DNA of 64,000 bases from Paractinoplanes maris (GTDB lineage Bacteria > Actinomycetota > Actinomycetes > Mycobacteriales > Micromonosporaceae), in contig NZ_JALPVL010000008.1 of the NCBI RefSeq assembly GCF_023544465.1, positions 310,001 to 374,000 of the forward strand, written 5' to 3'. The notes below the pieces were generated by a model. That model worked only from the letters and a program-made list of their open reading frames with translations. It was not told where the DNA came from and ran no database searches. How positions within the stretch are numbered: the stretch's first letter is position 1; every line of letters starts with the position of its first letter. Made by a program: the position numbers and the translations under genes. Shown here in pieces: positions 1 through 8,681 of the stretch.

Positions 1-1
1 G

Positions 2-1060
2 GACGCCAAGGGGCAGGTGCTCAGCCACCTCTGGGGTATCCGCACCCACCTGGCGGTCACCGGTCGCGAAGCTCCGGCGGTCAACATCAAGATCCTGGTC
101 GAGGGTGAGGAGGAGACCGGCTCGGCCCACCTCGCGGACGCTCTCGACCAGCACCGCCACCTGCTCGACTGCGACCTCGTGGTGGTCAGCGACACGCTGA
201 CCTGGCGGGCCGACCACCCCGCGGTGTGCACGAGCGTGCGCGGCATGATCAGCGCGGAGTTGCGGGTCCTGGGGCCGCTGCGCGACGTGCACAGCGGGGC
301 CGTGTCGGGTCCGGCGGTCAACCCGGCGATCGAGCTGTCCGCGCTGATCGCCGCGCTGCACGACGACCAGGGGCGGATCACGTTCCCCGGGTTCTACGAC
401 GACGTCGAGGAGCTGACCGAGGCGCGGCGGGCCGAGCTGGCGGCGCTGCCCTACAGCGACGAGGACTGGCTGGAGCGGTCGGAGACGCGCAGCATCGGCG
501 GGGAGCACGGCTACACAGTGCTGGAGCGGCTGTGGGAGCGGCCCTCGGTCGAGGTGATCGGGCTGCTGTCGGGGGACCCGGCCGGTCTGCCCCGGGCGGC
601 GGTGCCGGCGGTGGCCACGGCGCGGCTCAGCATCCGTACGGCGACCGGGCAGCGCGCCGCCACGGTCGAGAAACAGCTGCGGCAGTGGGTGGCCGCTCGG
701 CTGGACGACAAGGTCGACTACGACTTGACCATCTCGGAGCAGATCTCCCAGGAGCCCTACCGCACGCCGGGCGACCTTCCCGCGCTGGCCGTGCTGGCGG
801 CCGCGATGGAGGAGGGCTTCGGCCGGCGCCCGGGCCGCATGGGCAACGCCGGCGGCGGTCCGGCTGAGCTGCTGGCCCGCAAGCTCGCCGCCCCGGTCCT
901 CTTCTTCGGCGTCGGCCTCCCCGAGGACCGCTGGCACGACGACGACGAACGAGTCTCCATCCAGATGCTCCTCAACGGCGCCGCCACCCTGGCCGCTTTC
1001 TGGTCCCGCTTGGGCGCCGACGCCGATCCCCAGGCCGGAAAGGCACGAAGCGCGGACTGA
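2..1060 (+). CDS. M20-family metallopeptidase (partial, 5' end outside window)
   Basis: Carboxy-terminal 352 residues of a dinuclear-zinc dipeptidase or deacylase of the M20/M28 group; the reading frame is open from the first bases, so the true start lies upstream. The first residues (DAKGQVL) match the family's D-x-K-G-Q segment after the first metal ligand. EGEEETGS carries the catalytic Glu and adjacent ligand Glu, HSGAVSGPAVNP is the usual dimerisation-domain loop, and GNAGGGPAELL with RWHDDDERV near the end supplies the last metal-binding His. The length fits a 450-470 residue cytosolic enzyme. Substrate specificity cannot be told from the sequence. No partner gene is visible; a transposase remnant follows. 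Confidence 0.88.
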   Translation, partial: DAKGQVLSHLWGIRTHLAVTGREAPAVNIKILVEGEEETGSAHLADALDQHRHLLDCDLVVVSDTLTWRADHPAVCTSVRGMISAELRVLGPLRDVHSGAVSGPAVNPAIELSALIAALHDDQGRITFPGFYDDVEELTEARRAELAALPYSDEDWLERSETRSIGGEHGYTVLERLWERPSVEVIGLLSGDPAGLPRAAVPAVATARLSIRTATGQRAATVEKQLRQWVAARLDDKVDYDLTISEQISQEPYRTPGDLPALAVLAAAMEEGFGRRPGRMGNAGGGPAELLARKLAAPVLFFGVGLPEDRWHDDDERVSIQMLLNGAATLAAFWSRLGADADPQAGKARSAD

Positions 1061-1118
1061 GATACGCCGGCTGGTGCTGCCGCTCGAACAGTTCCTCGAG
1101 GCCGACCGGATGCCGTAG

Positions 1119-1344
1119 CAGCTTCCCTGCCTGCTCGAAGGCGTCATCGGCCCGCTGGTCGGGGTCTCGCACTCCGCCGCCCACCGGGCCATCGACACCC
1201 TCGGCCCGCTACTCGCACTCGCGCCAGTACGCCGCCGGCCCGAAGACTTACACGATCCTGCGGGACTACCGCCGCGCCGGGCGCATACCCGCGGTCACTG
1301 CTTCAGGCATCGCTCATCTGCACGACATCGCTCTGGCCGACTGA
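1119..1344 (+). pseudogene. Decayed DDE transposase remnant
   Basis: Two short stretches in different frames look like the ends of an IS5-like actinobacterial DDE transposase. The first (about 1140-1230) reads GVSHSAAHRAIDTLGPLLAL, typical of the N-terminal HTH part. The second (1243-1344) reads TILRDYRRAG then GIAHLHDIAL and a stop, typical of the C-terminus. The catalytic DDE core between them is missing, the frames differ, and a TAG stop lies at 1116-1118. So this is a deletion relic, not a working element. Family assignment rests on recalled similarity; no terminal inverted repeats were found. Confidence 0.5.
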
Positions 1345-1598
1345 CGCCGCCCACCCGTTTGCCCGGCGCCCGCACCGAGTTACGAGACATCACTCAGGAC
1401 ACCGTGTCAGGGCTTCTTAACGTTCGTCTCAGATTCGCTTGGTACGAATTCGGCATCGGATGAACGAGGCAATCCGCGTGCAGGAGGCAATGATGTCACA
1501 CCCGGGCGCGCCTGGTGACGACGAAGGGTCGAACTGAAGCATCTCGCAGACGTTTGCCGTGCGGATACCACACCACAAGCAGCTGGAAAGAGACTGAC
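1345..1598. other. Intergenic region with possible leader peptide
   Basis: This 254-bp stretch is less GC-rich than its surroundings and precedes the amidohydrolase. It holds a perfect AGGAGG (1482-1487) followed by two in-frame ATGs (1490 and 1493) and a stop at 1535-1537. That would encode a 14-15 residue peptide ending about 60 bp before the amidohydrolase start. Whether it is translated is unknown. No clear terminator hairpin or promoter could be assigned. Confidence 0.25.
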
Positions 1599-2735
1599 AT
1601 GAAGTCCATGGGACGCCGCGGCTTTCTGGCCGCCGCCACGGCACTTGGCGCTGGTGCCGGCTTGTCCACGTATGCCGCTGCTTCGGCAGCCGACGGGAAA
1701 GACGCTCCGGGCAAGACTCCGGACATTGCATTGCGAGACCGGGACCTGCCCTTCATCGGCGTGGAGGAGACCTTTTCGACTCCCACGTTGTTGAAGCTGA
1801 ACTCCATCAATGAGGAGCACATAGCGTTCCTCGAGGAAATTGGTCTTTCGGATCTGGGCCAACGACGCATCGGCGATATGGACGCGGGGGGACTCAACGT
1901 TCAAATCCTCTCTGCTCATACACCGTCCGTACAAAACGTCCCCGGGCAAAGGGGCATCGACCTTGCCTATCGTCTCAACCGGCAACTTGTCGACGGGCCG
2001 ATCGCCAAATATCCGGGCCGCTTCAAGGCTTTCGCCACCTTGCCCTTGCAGAGCCCGGAGGCGGCGGCGGACGAACTGGAACGCTCGGTCAAGGAGGATG
2101 GCTTCCTGGGCGCACTGACCAACGGGCACATCACGAAGAAGTATCTCGATCATCCCGATTTCGAGCCTGTTCTGGCGCGTGCCGTCGCTCTCGATGTGCC
2201 GATCTACCTGCATCCCGGCTATCCAGCGGACGAAATCTTCAAGATTTACTACAGCACCACACGGTCGGAATACACGGAAGAGTTCCAGGACTACATTTTC
2301 AGTGGGTCTGGATATGGCTGGCACCAGGAGGTGCTGACCCAATGCATTCGGATGATCACGTACGGGGTTTTCGACAGATTCCCTGAACTGAAAATCATCA
2401 TCGGACACATGGGCGAAGGTCTTCCCTTCTACTACAAGCGGATCATCGAAGACATGGGCGAGCCGACCGAAAACTCGCTCGAGAAGCCCATCGGGCAATA
2501 CTTCCAGGACAACTTCTGGATCACGACCAGCGCATTCCCCCAGACCGAACTGCTCGATCTTCTGCTGAAGTTCATCAGCGTGGATCGAGTGATGTTCGCA
2601 ACCGACTACCCGTTCGCGGACATCAAGGCGCAGACCGACTGGTTCCGCGGAGTCGATCTGCCACGCGAAGACAAGGAAAAGATTGCGTTCCGAAATGCAG
2701 AGAAACTGTTCGGAATGAAAGTGCTCGTGAAGTGA
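1599..2735 (+). CDS. Tat-exported amidohydrolase_2-family hydrolase/decarboxylase
   Basis: A 378-residue TIM-barrel protein of the amidohydrolase-2 (ACMSD / hydroxybenzoate decarboxylase) family. The chosen ATG has a GGAAAG site upstream and gives a twin-arginine signal peptide (GRRGFL at residues 5-10, then an Ala/Gly-rich core to about residue 31), so it should act outside the membrane. The usual first-strand HxH is replaced by GVEETF (residues 54-59). Hydroxybenzoate decarboxylases use an E-x-H or E-x-A version there. Later ligands are visible: YLHPGY (about 203), GHMGEGLPF (about 270) and FATDYPF (about 335). Codon use is visibly less GC-biased than its neighbours and a transposase relic lies just upstream, which suggests acquisition by transfer. 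Substrate unknown. Confidence 0.82.
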   Translation: MKSMGRRGFLAAATALGAGAGLSTYAAASAADGKDAPGKTPDIALRDRDLPFIGVEETFSTPTLLKLNSINEEHIAFLEEIGLSDLGQRRIGDMDAGGLNVQILSAHTPSVQNVPGQRGIDLAYRLNRQLVDGPIAKYPGRFKAFATLPLQSPEAAADELERSVKEDGFLGALTNGHITKKYLDHPDFEPVLARAVALDVPIYLHPGYPADEIFKIYYSTTRSEYTEEFQDYIFSGSGYGWHQEVLTQCIRMITYGVFDRFPELKIIIGHMGEGLPFYYKRIIEDMGEPTENSLEKPIGQYFQDNFWITTSAFPQTELLDLLLKFISVDRVMFATDYPFADIKAQTDWFRGVDLPREDKEKIAFRNAEKLFGMKVLVK

Positions 2736-2756
2736 TACGCCGGCGTCGGGCAGCCT

Positions 2757-3836
2757 TCACCCGGCGACGGTCGCGTCGCCCGCCAGCGCCAGCGCACCGG
2801 TTACACCGTGTGCTTCGAGCAGGCGCCGCTGGCGGGCGGCGCCGGTGCCGTCGCGGCGCAGGCGGTCGAGGCCGGCCGTCACCACCTCCAGGTCGCCGTG
2901 CCGGTCGAGGGACGGCGCGACCAGCTCGAGCAGCTCGGCGATCAGCTCCCAGGCCGGCCGGGGCCGGGCCGAGCGCGGGTCGAGCAACGTGCCCGCTGTG
3001 CCCTGGCGGGCGGCATTCCAGTGGGCCGCTTCGAGCACCACGTCCGGGATCGCCACCGGCTCGGCCGGCGGTGACGCCATGGTGTCGACCAGGCCGCGCA
3101 CCAGGGCGGCGATCAGCACGGTGTCGGCCGCCTCCAGGCAGACGTCGCCCACGCGCACCTCGACCGTCGGGAAGTTGGCCGACGGGCGGGAGAACCAGAA
3201 CAGCATGCTGTGGTCCATCATCTCGCCCGAGGCGATCAGCGCCTCGACCGTACGCTCGTAGTCCGCCACCGACGCCAGGTGCGGCCACGGTCCCAGGCTG
3301 GGCCACCGGTCGAGCTGGATCGAGCGCCAGCTGGCGTATCCGGTGTCCGCCCCGAGATGCAGCGGCGAGTTGGCGGCCAGCGCCTGGATCACCGGCAGCC
3401 AGGGGCGCAACCGGGTGCAGATCCGCACGGCCAGGGCCGGGTCGGGGACGCCGACATGGACGTGGCAGCCGCAGACCGCCGGGTCGCGCGCGATCGGGCC
3501 GTAGTGGGCCACGATCTTGCGGAAGCGGGTGTCGTCCATCGGCTCGCGGACCGGCTCGGCGACCGGGGTGGCTCCGATCGCCACCAGGCGGGCGCCGGTG
3601 GCGGTGGCCGCCGCGGCCGTGGCCCGGCGGGCAGTCAGCAACTGGTCGCGCAGCTCGTCCAGGGTGGTGCAGACGTCGGTGACCATCTCGACCATGCTGG
3701 GGCGGAACTCGCGGCGGCTGCGGTGGCGGAACTCGTCGGGCAGCTCGGCGTAGACCTTCTCGGCCATCGGCGCGTTCTCGCCGGTGTCCGGGTCGAGAAG
3801 CAGGAACTCCTCCTCCACGCCCAGGGTGAGGCTCAC
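2757..3836 (-). CDS. YbdK-type carboxylate-amine ligase (glutamate-cysteine ligase 2 family)
   Basis: A 359-residue ATP-grasp-like ligase related to E. coli YbdK, which has weak gamma-glutamylcysteine ligase activity. The N-terminus LTLGVEEEFLLLDPDTGE is diagnostic; the H-x-H segment (CGCHVHVGVPD) and the HSMLFWFSRPS region also fit the family. The GTG start at 3836 overlaps the stop of the upstream methyltransferase in a GTGA arrangement, implying translational coupling. An upstream in-frame extension exists but has no family match, so it was rejected. The physiological product is not known for most actinobacterial members. It converges on the amidohydrolase with a 21-bp gap. Confidence 0.87.
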   Translation of the reverse strand: MSLTLGVEEEFLLLDPDTGENAPMAEKVYAELPDEFRHRSRREFRPSMVEMVTDVCTTLDELRDQLLTARRATAAAATATGARLVAIGATPVAEPVREPMDDTRFRKIVAHYGPIARDPAVCGCHVHVGVPDPALAVRICTRLRPWLPVIQALAANSPLHLGADTGYASWRSIQLDRWPSLGPWPHLASVADYERTVEALIASGEMMDHSMLFWFSRPSANFPTVEVRVGDVCLEAADTVLIAALVRGLVDTMASPPAEPVAIPDVVLEAAHWNAARQGTAGTLLDPRSARPRPAWELIAELLELVAPSLDRHGDLEVVTAGLDRLRRDGTGAARQRRLLEAHGVTGALALAGDATVAG

Positions 3837-4801
3837 CGGGGACGGGTGGCGGTCAGCAGGACCACCGCGATCCGCTCGGCCCGGGCGTAGGCCGAGCCGT
3901 CCAGCTCCTCGTCGTAGACGTCCGGGTCGACCTCGCGATAGGTCCAGGTCAGACCGGTGCCTTCGAGCCGCCGGGCGGCCGCCTCGCGCAGCCGGTCGTG
4001 GCCGTCGACGATGCCGCAACCGCTGAACAGCACGAGCGAGCCGCCGGGGCTCAGCCGCTGCGCCGCGACGTCGATGATCGTCAGCGACAGCTCGTGACCG
4101 CCCGGACCGCCGCCGTCGCGGTAGGTCCGGCCGGCCGGGTCGACCATGAACGGCGGATTCGAGACGATCAGGTCGAAGGAGCCGTCGACGTCGTCGAGCA
4201 GGTTGCTGCGGCGGGGGAGCACCCGGTGGTCGACGCCGGCCAGGGCGGCGTTGACCCGGGCGTACCGGAGGGCTTTGTCGTTGATGTCGACCGCGAGCAC
4301 CTGCGCGCCGGGGGCCCGCTTGGCGACGGTGATCGCGCCGGCTCCGGTGCCGCAGCCGATGTCGACCGCTCGCGCGATGTCGAGGCCGCTGACGTGGGCC
4401 GCGGCGGCATCGGCCATCCGGTAGGTGTCCGGGCCGAAGAACACCGAGTCGGGCGCCTCGGTCGGGAACGCCGAGTGGACGTAGAGCTCCCCGTCGTACG
4501 AGGAGAAACGCACCCGGCTGCGCCAGAGGTCGCCACTCGTGTCGACCGCGCCGGCCGCCCGGAGCAGGTCGACGATCGGGGCGGGCAGCAGGTCGGGGGC
4601 GAACGGCCGGCTCCAGCCGAAGACATCGCGCAGGCTGCGCGCGACGGCGTTGCCGGGACGGCGGTTGACCCGCTCGTGGGTGGCCGGTGTGACAGTCGTG
4701 AAGCAGTAGCCACGTTCCTTGAGCGTCGCACCGAGCCGCAGCAGGGCGGTGTCGGCGTCGGTCAGTCGAACCATGGCGGCAGCCGTCTGGGTCGTCGTCA
4801 T
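3833..4801 (-). CDS. Class I SAM-dependent methyltransferase with NPPF motif
   Basis: A 322-residue protein with an N-terminal domain of about 140 residues and a C-terminal Rossmann methyltransferase domain. Motif I (VDIGCGTGAGAI), the acidic ribose-binding strand (LAVDIND) and motif IV (LIVSNPPFMVDP) are clear. NPPF/NPPY motifs are typical of enzymes that methylate amide or exocyclic amino nitrogens (HemK, RsmC/RlmG, adenine N6 types), so an RNA or protein target is likely. It is first in a two-gene operon with the YbdK-type ligase, overlapping by 4 bp, and divergent from the protease gene across about 100 bp that must hold both promoters. Confidence 0.83.
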   Translation of the reverse strand: MTTTQTAAAMVRLTDADTALLRLGATLKERGYCFTTVTPATHERVNRRPGNAVARSLRDVFGWSRPFAPDLLPAPIVDLLRAAGAVDTSGDLWRSRVRFSSYDGELYVHSAFPTEAPDSVFFGPDTYRMADAAAAHVSGLDIARAVDIGCGTGAGAITVAKRAPGAQVLAVDINDKALRYARVNAALAGVDHRVLPRRSNLLDDVDGSFDLIVSNPPFMVDPAGRTYRDGGGPGGHELSLTIIDVAAQRLSPGGSLVLFSGCGIVDGHDRLREAAARRLEGTGLTWTYREVDPDVYDEELDGSAYARAERIAVVLLTATRPR

Positions 4802-4902
4802 GGGCCGCGCATTCCCCCGAACTTTTCGCTTAATCGTTCATCCGCGACGGGTGATGCCCGGCCCGGCGGCATGCGGGACGGTCGGCGGGACACCAGGGCC
4901 GG

Positions 4903-5982
4903 ATGGGGCAGGCGATGCGGACAGACACGAGAACGTTGATCGGCGGGGCGGTGGCGCTGTGTGTGGCCTCCGGTGTGGTCGGCGGCGTCCTCGGCGCCTG
5001 GTGGGCTCCCGGCCCGGAGCCGCAAGCGGTGCAGGCGGTCGCCGCCGCCTCGACCGGGTGCGACGTCACCGGCGTGGCCGAACGGGTCTTCCCCTCGCTG
5101 GTGACCATCCAGGTGCAGGGGGCCGAGGGCTCCGGTCTCGGGTCGGGCTCGGTCCTCGACCGTGAGGGCAACATTCTGACCAACGACCACGTCATCTCCT
5201 CGGCCGCCGCCGGGGGCCGGATCACCGTCGACTTCGCCCGGGGCGCCGCGGACGTGCCGGCGACCGTCGTCGGGCGGGATCCGAGCACCGACCTGGCCGT
5301 GCTGCGGGTGCCGCCGGATCGCGCGGCGCTGACCCCGATCGAGGCGGGTGACTCGTCGGCGCTGGTCATCGGGCAGCCGGTGGTCGCCGCCGGCTCGCCG
5401 CTCGGCCTCAACAGCACCATTACCGCCGGGGTGGTGAGCGCCCTCAACCGATACGTCGACGTCGGGCAGGGCGGCCGGCCGAGCGCGCTGGTCAACGCCG
5501 TGCAGACCGACGCCGCGATCAATCCCGGCAACAGCGGCGGACCGCTGGTCGACTGCTCCGGGCGGCAGGTCGGCGTCAACTCGGCCGGCGCCCAGGTGCC
5601 CGGCGGCGGGGGCGGCAGCATCGGGCTCAACTTCGCCATCCCGATGGACTTCGCCCGCTCGGTGGCCGACCAGATCATCGACACCGGCCGGGTCACCCAT
5701 CCCAGCATCGGGGTGCTCGCGGTGACCGTCACCGACGAGATGGCCCAGGCCACCGGGCTGCCCCGGGGAGCCCTGATCGACCAGGTGCTGCCGGGCCTGG
5801 GCGGGGCCCGGGCCGGTCTGCGCGAGGGTGACGTCCTGACCAGCGTCGGCGGGAGCGCCGTGGACAGCGTCGACCAGATGCTGGTCGCCGTCCGCAAGCA
5901 GAGCCCCGGGAAGCCGGTCGAGGTGACGTACGTCCGGGACGGCAAGACGTTGCTGGCGCCGGTCCCGGTGTCGGCCATCTGA
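4903..5982 (+). CDS. Membrane-anchored HtrA/DegP-type trypsin-like protease with PDZ domain
   Basis: A 359-residue protein. One N-terminal membrane segment (about residues 11-34) is followed by a trypsin-like domain with the triad His96 (TNDHVIS), Asp130 (STDLAVL) and Ser211 (GNSGGPL), and a C-terminal PDZ domain (from about 265; GALIDQVLPG, GLREGDVLTSVGG). This is the usual actinobacterial PepD/HtrA layout for envelope protein quality control. ATG 4915 is an equally good start, because GGGG at 4905-4908 is well spaced for it. It is the first gene of an apparent operon with the arginine antiporter 20 bp downstream, which suggests an acid or envelope stress role for the unit (inference). Confidence 0.88.
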   Translation: MGQAMRTDTRTLIGGAVALCVASGVVGGVLGAWWAPGPEPQAVQAVAAASTGCDVTGVAERVFPSLVTIQVQGAEGSGLGSGSVLDREGNILTNDHVISSAAAGGRITVDFARGAADVPATVVGRDPSTDLAVLRVPPDRAALTPIEAGDSSALVIGQPVVAAGSPLGLNSTITAGVVSALNRYVDVGQGGRPSALVNAVQTDAAINPGNSGGPLVDCSGRQVGVNSAGAQVPGGGGGSIGLNFAIPMDFARSVADQIIDTGRVTHPSIGVLAVTVTDEMAQATGLPRGALIDQVLPGLGGARAGLREGDVLTSVGGSAVDSVDQMLVAVRKQSPGKPVEVTYVRDGKTLLAPVPVSAI

Positions 5983-6002
5983 GCTCGACGGAGGACGTGA
6001 CC

Positions 6003-7412
6003 ATGGGCACGACCGACACCGCTCAGGCGGTGAGCACACCGCAGAAGCTGACCCTGATCACCATGACGGCGATGGTCGTCGGCTCGATGGTCGGCGCTGG
6101 GGTGTTCTCGCTGCCCCGGCGCTTCGCCCAGGAGACCGCGGTGCTCGGCTCGCTGATCGCCTGGGTGATCGCCGGGGCCGGCATGTTGATGCTCGCGTTC
6201 GTGTTCCAGACTCTCGCCGTCCGTAAGCCCGAGCTCGACGCGGGCGTCTACGCGTACGCCAAAGCGGGTTTCGGCGAGTATCTGGGCTTCTTCGCCGCCT
6301 TCGGCTACTGGGCCAGCTCGTGCGTCGGCAACGTCACCTACTGGGTGCTGATCATGTCGACGATCGGGACCATCGCCCCGGCTCTGGGTGAGGGCGACAC
6401 GGTGCTGGCCGTCGTGTTGTCGACGATCGGCGTCTGGGCGTTCTTCTATCTCGTGCAGCGCGGGGTCAAGGACGCGGCCGTCATCAACCGGGTCGTCACG
6501 ATCGCCAAGCTCGTCCCGATCATCGCCTTCGTGCTGCTGGCGTTGTTCGCCCTCGACCCCCAGGTGTTCGCCGACAACCTGCGCGGTGGCAGCGATCTCG
6601 GGTCGCTCTTCGAGCAGGTGCGCGGCACGATGCTCGTCACGGTCTTCGTCTTCCTGGGGGTCGAGGGGGCCAGCGTCTACTCCCGGCACGCGGCCCGCCG
6701 CTCGGACGTGGGGCGCGCGACGATCCTCGGGTTCCTCAGCGTCTTCGCCGTCTTCGCCTCGGTCACCGTCGTGTCGTACGGGATCCTGCCCTATCAGGAG
6801 ATCGCCCAGCTGCGCCAGCCGTCGATGGGCGGGGTGCTCGAAGCCGCCTTCGGCCAGTGGGGCAAGGTGCTGGTCAGCGTCGGCCTCATCGTGTCGGTGC
6901 TGGGCGCCTATCTGGCCTGGACGCTGATGGCGGCCGAGGTGCTCTTCGTGGCCGCGCGCGACGACGACATGCCGCGCTTCCTGGGCCGCACCCGCGGCGC
7001 CGACGTGCCGTTCAACTCGTTGCTGCTGACCACGATCCTGATCCAGGTCGTTCTGATCATCACGTACTTCTCCGAGGACGCCTTCAACTTCGCGCTCGAC
7101 CTGACCAGCGCGCTCAGCCTGATCCCGTTCCTGCTGGCGGCGGCCTACGCGGTCAAGCTGGGCCGCGGACGCGCGCTGACGGTCCCGCTGATCGCCACCG
7201 CGTACACGGTGTTCCTGCTGTTCGCCGCGGGTCTGAAGTTCCTGCTGGTCTCGTTCATCCTCTATGCCCCGGCCACGATCCTGTTCGTCATGGCCCGGCG
7301 CGAGCAGGGGCGCCGGCTGTTCTCGCCGCGCGAACTGGTCATCCTGGCCGTCTCGGTCATCGGGGCGGTCGTCGGCATCGTGGCGCTCGCCGCGGGCTGG
7401 ATCTCCATCTGA
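6003..7412 (+). CDS. arcD: APC-family arginine/ornithine antiporter
   Basis: A 469-residue polytopic protein with about 12-13 membrane segments of the basic amino acid/polyamine antiporter branch. The first helix has the substrate-binding GSMVGAGVFSLP signature, and DAGVYAYAKAGFGEYLGF and FGYWASSCVGN are typical of ArcD-like arginine:ornithine exchangers. ATG 6003 has GGAGG at 5990-5994 with an 8-nt spacer; GTG 5997 is too close to that site. Arginine deiminase follows 15 bp later, so it should import arginine for deimination. With no ornithine carbamoyltransferase nearby, the counter-substrate could be citrulline rather than ornithine (inference). Confidence 0.88.
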   Translation: MGTTDTAQAVSTPQKLTLITMTAMVVGSMVGAGVFSLPRRFAQETAVLGSLIAWVIAGAGMLMLAFVFQTLAVRKPELDAGVYAYAKAGFGEYLGFFAAFGYWASSCVGNVTYWVLIMSTIGTIAPALGEGDTVLAVVLSTIGVWAFFYLVQRGVKDAAVINRVVTIAKLVPIIAFVLLALFALDPQVFADNLRGGSDLGSLFEQVRGTMLVTVFVFLGVEGASVYSRHAARRSDVGRATILGFLSVFAVFASVTVVSYGILPYQEIAQLRQPSMGGVLEAAFGQWGKVLVSVGLIVSVLGAYLAWTLMAAEVLFVAARDDDMPRFLGRTRGADVPFNSLLLTTILIQVVLIITYFSEDAFNFALDLTSALSLIPFLLAAAYAVKLGRGRALTVPLIATAYTVFLLFAAGLKFLLVSFILYAPATILFVMARREQGRRLFSPRELVILAVSVIGAVVGIVALAAGWISI

Positions 7413-7427
7413 ACCGAGGAGTCGATC

Positions 7428-8675
7428 ATGACTGAATCCACCCCCTACGGCGTCCACTCCGAGGTCGGCCGGCTGCGCAAGGTGCTCGTCTGCTCGCCCG
7501 GCCTGGCCCACCGCCGGCTCACCCCCAGCAACGCCGACGACCTGCTCTTCGACGACGTCATGTGGGTCGAGAACGCGCAGCGCGACCACGCCGACTTCGT
7601 CAACAAGCTGCGCGGGCACGACGTCGAGGTGGTCGAGCTGCACGAGCTGCTGGAGCAGACCATGGCTCTCCCGGACGCCCGGGCCTGGCTGCTCGACCGC
7701 AAGATCGTGCCCAACGAGGTCGGCATCGGGCTGGTCGACGACACCCGCGCCTTCCTGGAGTCGCTGACGCCGCGTGAGCTCGCCGTCTTCCTGATCGGCG
7801 GCCTGGCCACGTCCGACCTGCCGGACGACTTCCGGTCCGGGTACGTCGCTCTGGCGCGCGAGTCGACCGGCGTACGGGAGTATCTGATGCCGCCGTTGCC
7901 GAACACGCTCTACACCCGGGACACGACGTGCTGGCTCTACGGCGGGGTCACGCTCAACCCGCTCTACTGGCCCGCCCGCCACGACGAGACCCTGCTGATG
8001 AAGGCGATCTACCAGTTCCACCCGGACTTCGCGGGCGCGACCGTCTGGTGGGGTGACCCCGAGAAGGACTGGGGGCTGGCCACCTTCGAGGGCGGCGACG
8101 TGATGCCGGTGGGCAACGGCGTGGTGCTGGTCGGCATGAGCGAGCGCACCTCCCGCCAGGCCATCACCCAGGTGGCCAAGGCCCTCTTCGACCAGGGGGC
8201 GGCCGAGCGGGTGGTGGTGGCCGGCATGCCCAAGCTGCGCGCCGCCATGCACCTGGACACGGTGTTCACCTTCGCCGACCGGGACATCGCGACGCTCTAT
8301 CCGGCCATCGTCGACGGCATCCACACCTTCTCGTTGCGCCCCAGCGACAACCGGCACGGGGTCGAGATCACCGACGAGGGCTCGCGGACGTTCGTCGACG
8401 TGGTCGCCGAATCGCTCGGCCTCAAGGAGCTCCGGGTCATCGAGACCGGCGGGGACGTCTATCAGTCCGAGCGCCAGCAGTGGGACAGCGGCAACAACGC
8501 GGTCGCGCTCGAGCCGGGCAAGGTCTTCACGTACGACCGGAACACGCTCACCAACACGCTGCTGCGCAAGGCCGGGGTCGAGGTCATCACGATCGTCGGC
8601 GCCGAGCTGGGCCGGGGCCGCGGCGGCGGGCACTGCATGACCTGCCCGCTCATCCGCGACGCCGTGGATTTCTGA
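7428..8675 (+). CDS. arcA: Arginine deiminase
   Basis: A 415-residue guanidino-modifying enzyme that hydrolyses arginine to citrulline and ammonia. The family start ([15 protein letters not shown]), the [10 protein letters not shown] segment and the C-terminal [10 protein letters not shown] with catalytic Cys403 and adjacent His402 are all present. Length is as expected (about 410). The ATG has GAGGAG 6 nt upstream. It follows the antiporter and precedes a MarC gene. Neither arcB nor arcC is in this cluster, so the pathway here would stop at citrulline and yield ammonia, a pattern seen where deimination serves acid tolerance rather than ATP production. Cytosolic. Confidence 0.95.
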   Translation: MTESTPYGVHSEVGRLRKVLVCSPGLAHRRLTPSNADDLLFDDVMWVENAQRDHADFVNKLRGHDVEVVELHELLEQTMALPDARAWLLDRKIVPNEVGIGLVDDTRAFLESLTPRELAVFLIGGLATSDLPDDFRSGYVALARESTGVREYLMPPLPNTLYTRDTTCWLYGGVTLNPLYWPARHDETLLMKAIYQFHPDFAGATVWWGDPEKDWGLATFEGGDVMPVGNGVVLVGMSERTSRQAITQVAKALFDQGAAERVVVAGMPKLRAAMHLDTVFTFADRDIATLYPAIVDGIHTFSLRPSDNRHGVEITDEGSRTFVDVVAESLGLKELRVIETGGDVYQSERQQWDSGNNAVALEPGKVFTYDRNTLTNTLLRKAGVEVITIVGAELGRGRGGGHCMTCPLIRDAVDF

Positions 8676-8681
8676 GATCCC

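Noticed and set aside
3837-4019. N-terminal extension of the YbdK-type ligase
   Set aside because: It lies entirely inside the upstream methyltransferase gene, and the family N-terminus begins at the GTG overlapping the methyltransferase stop.
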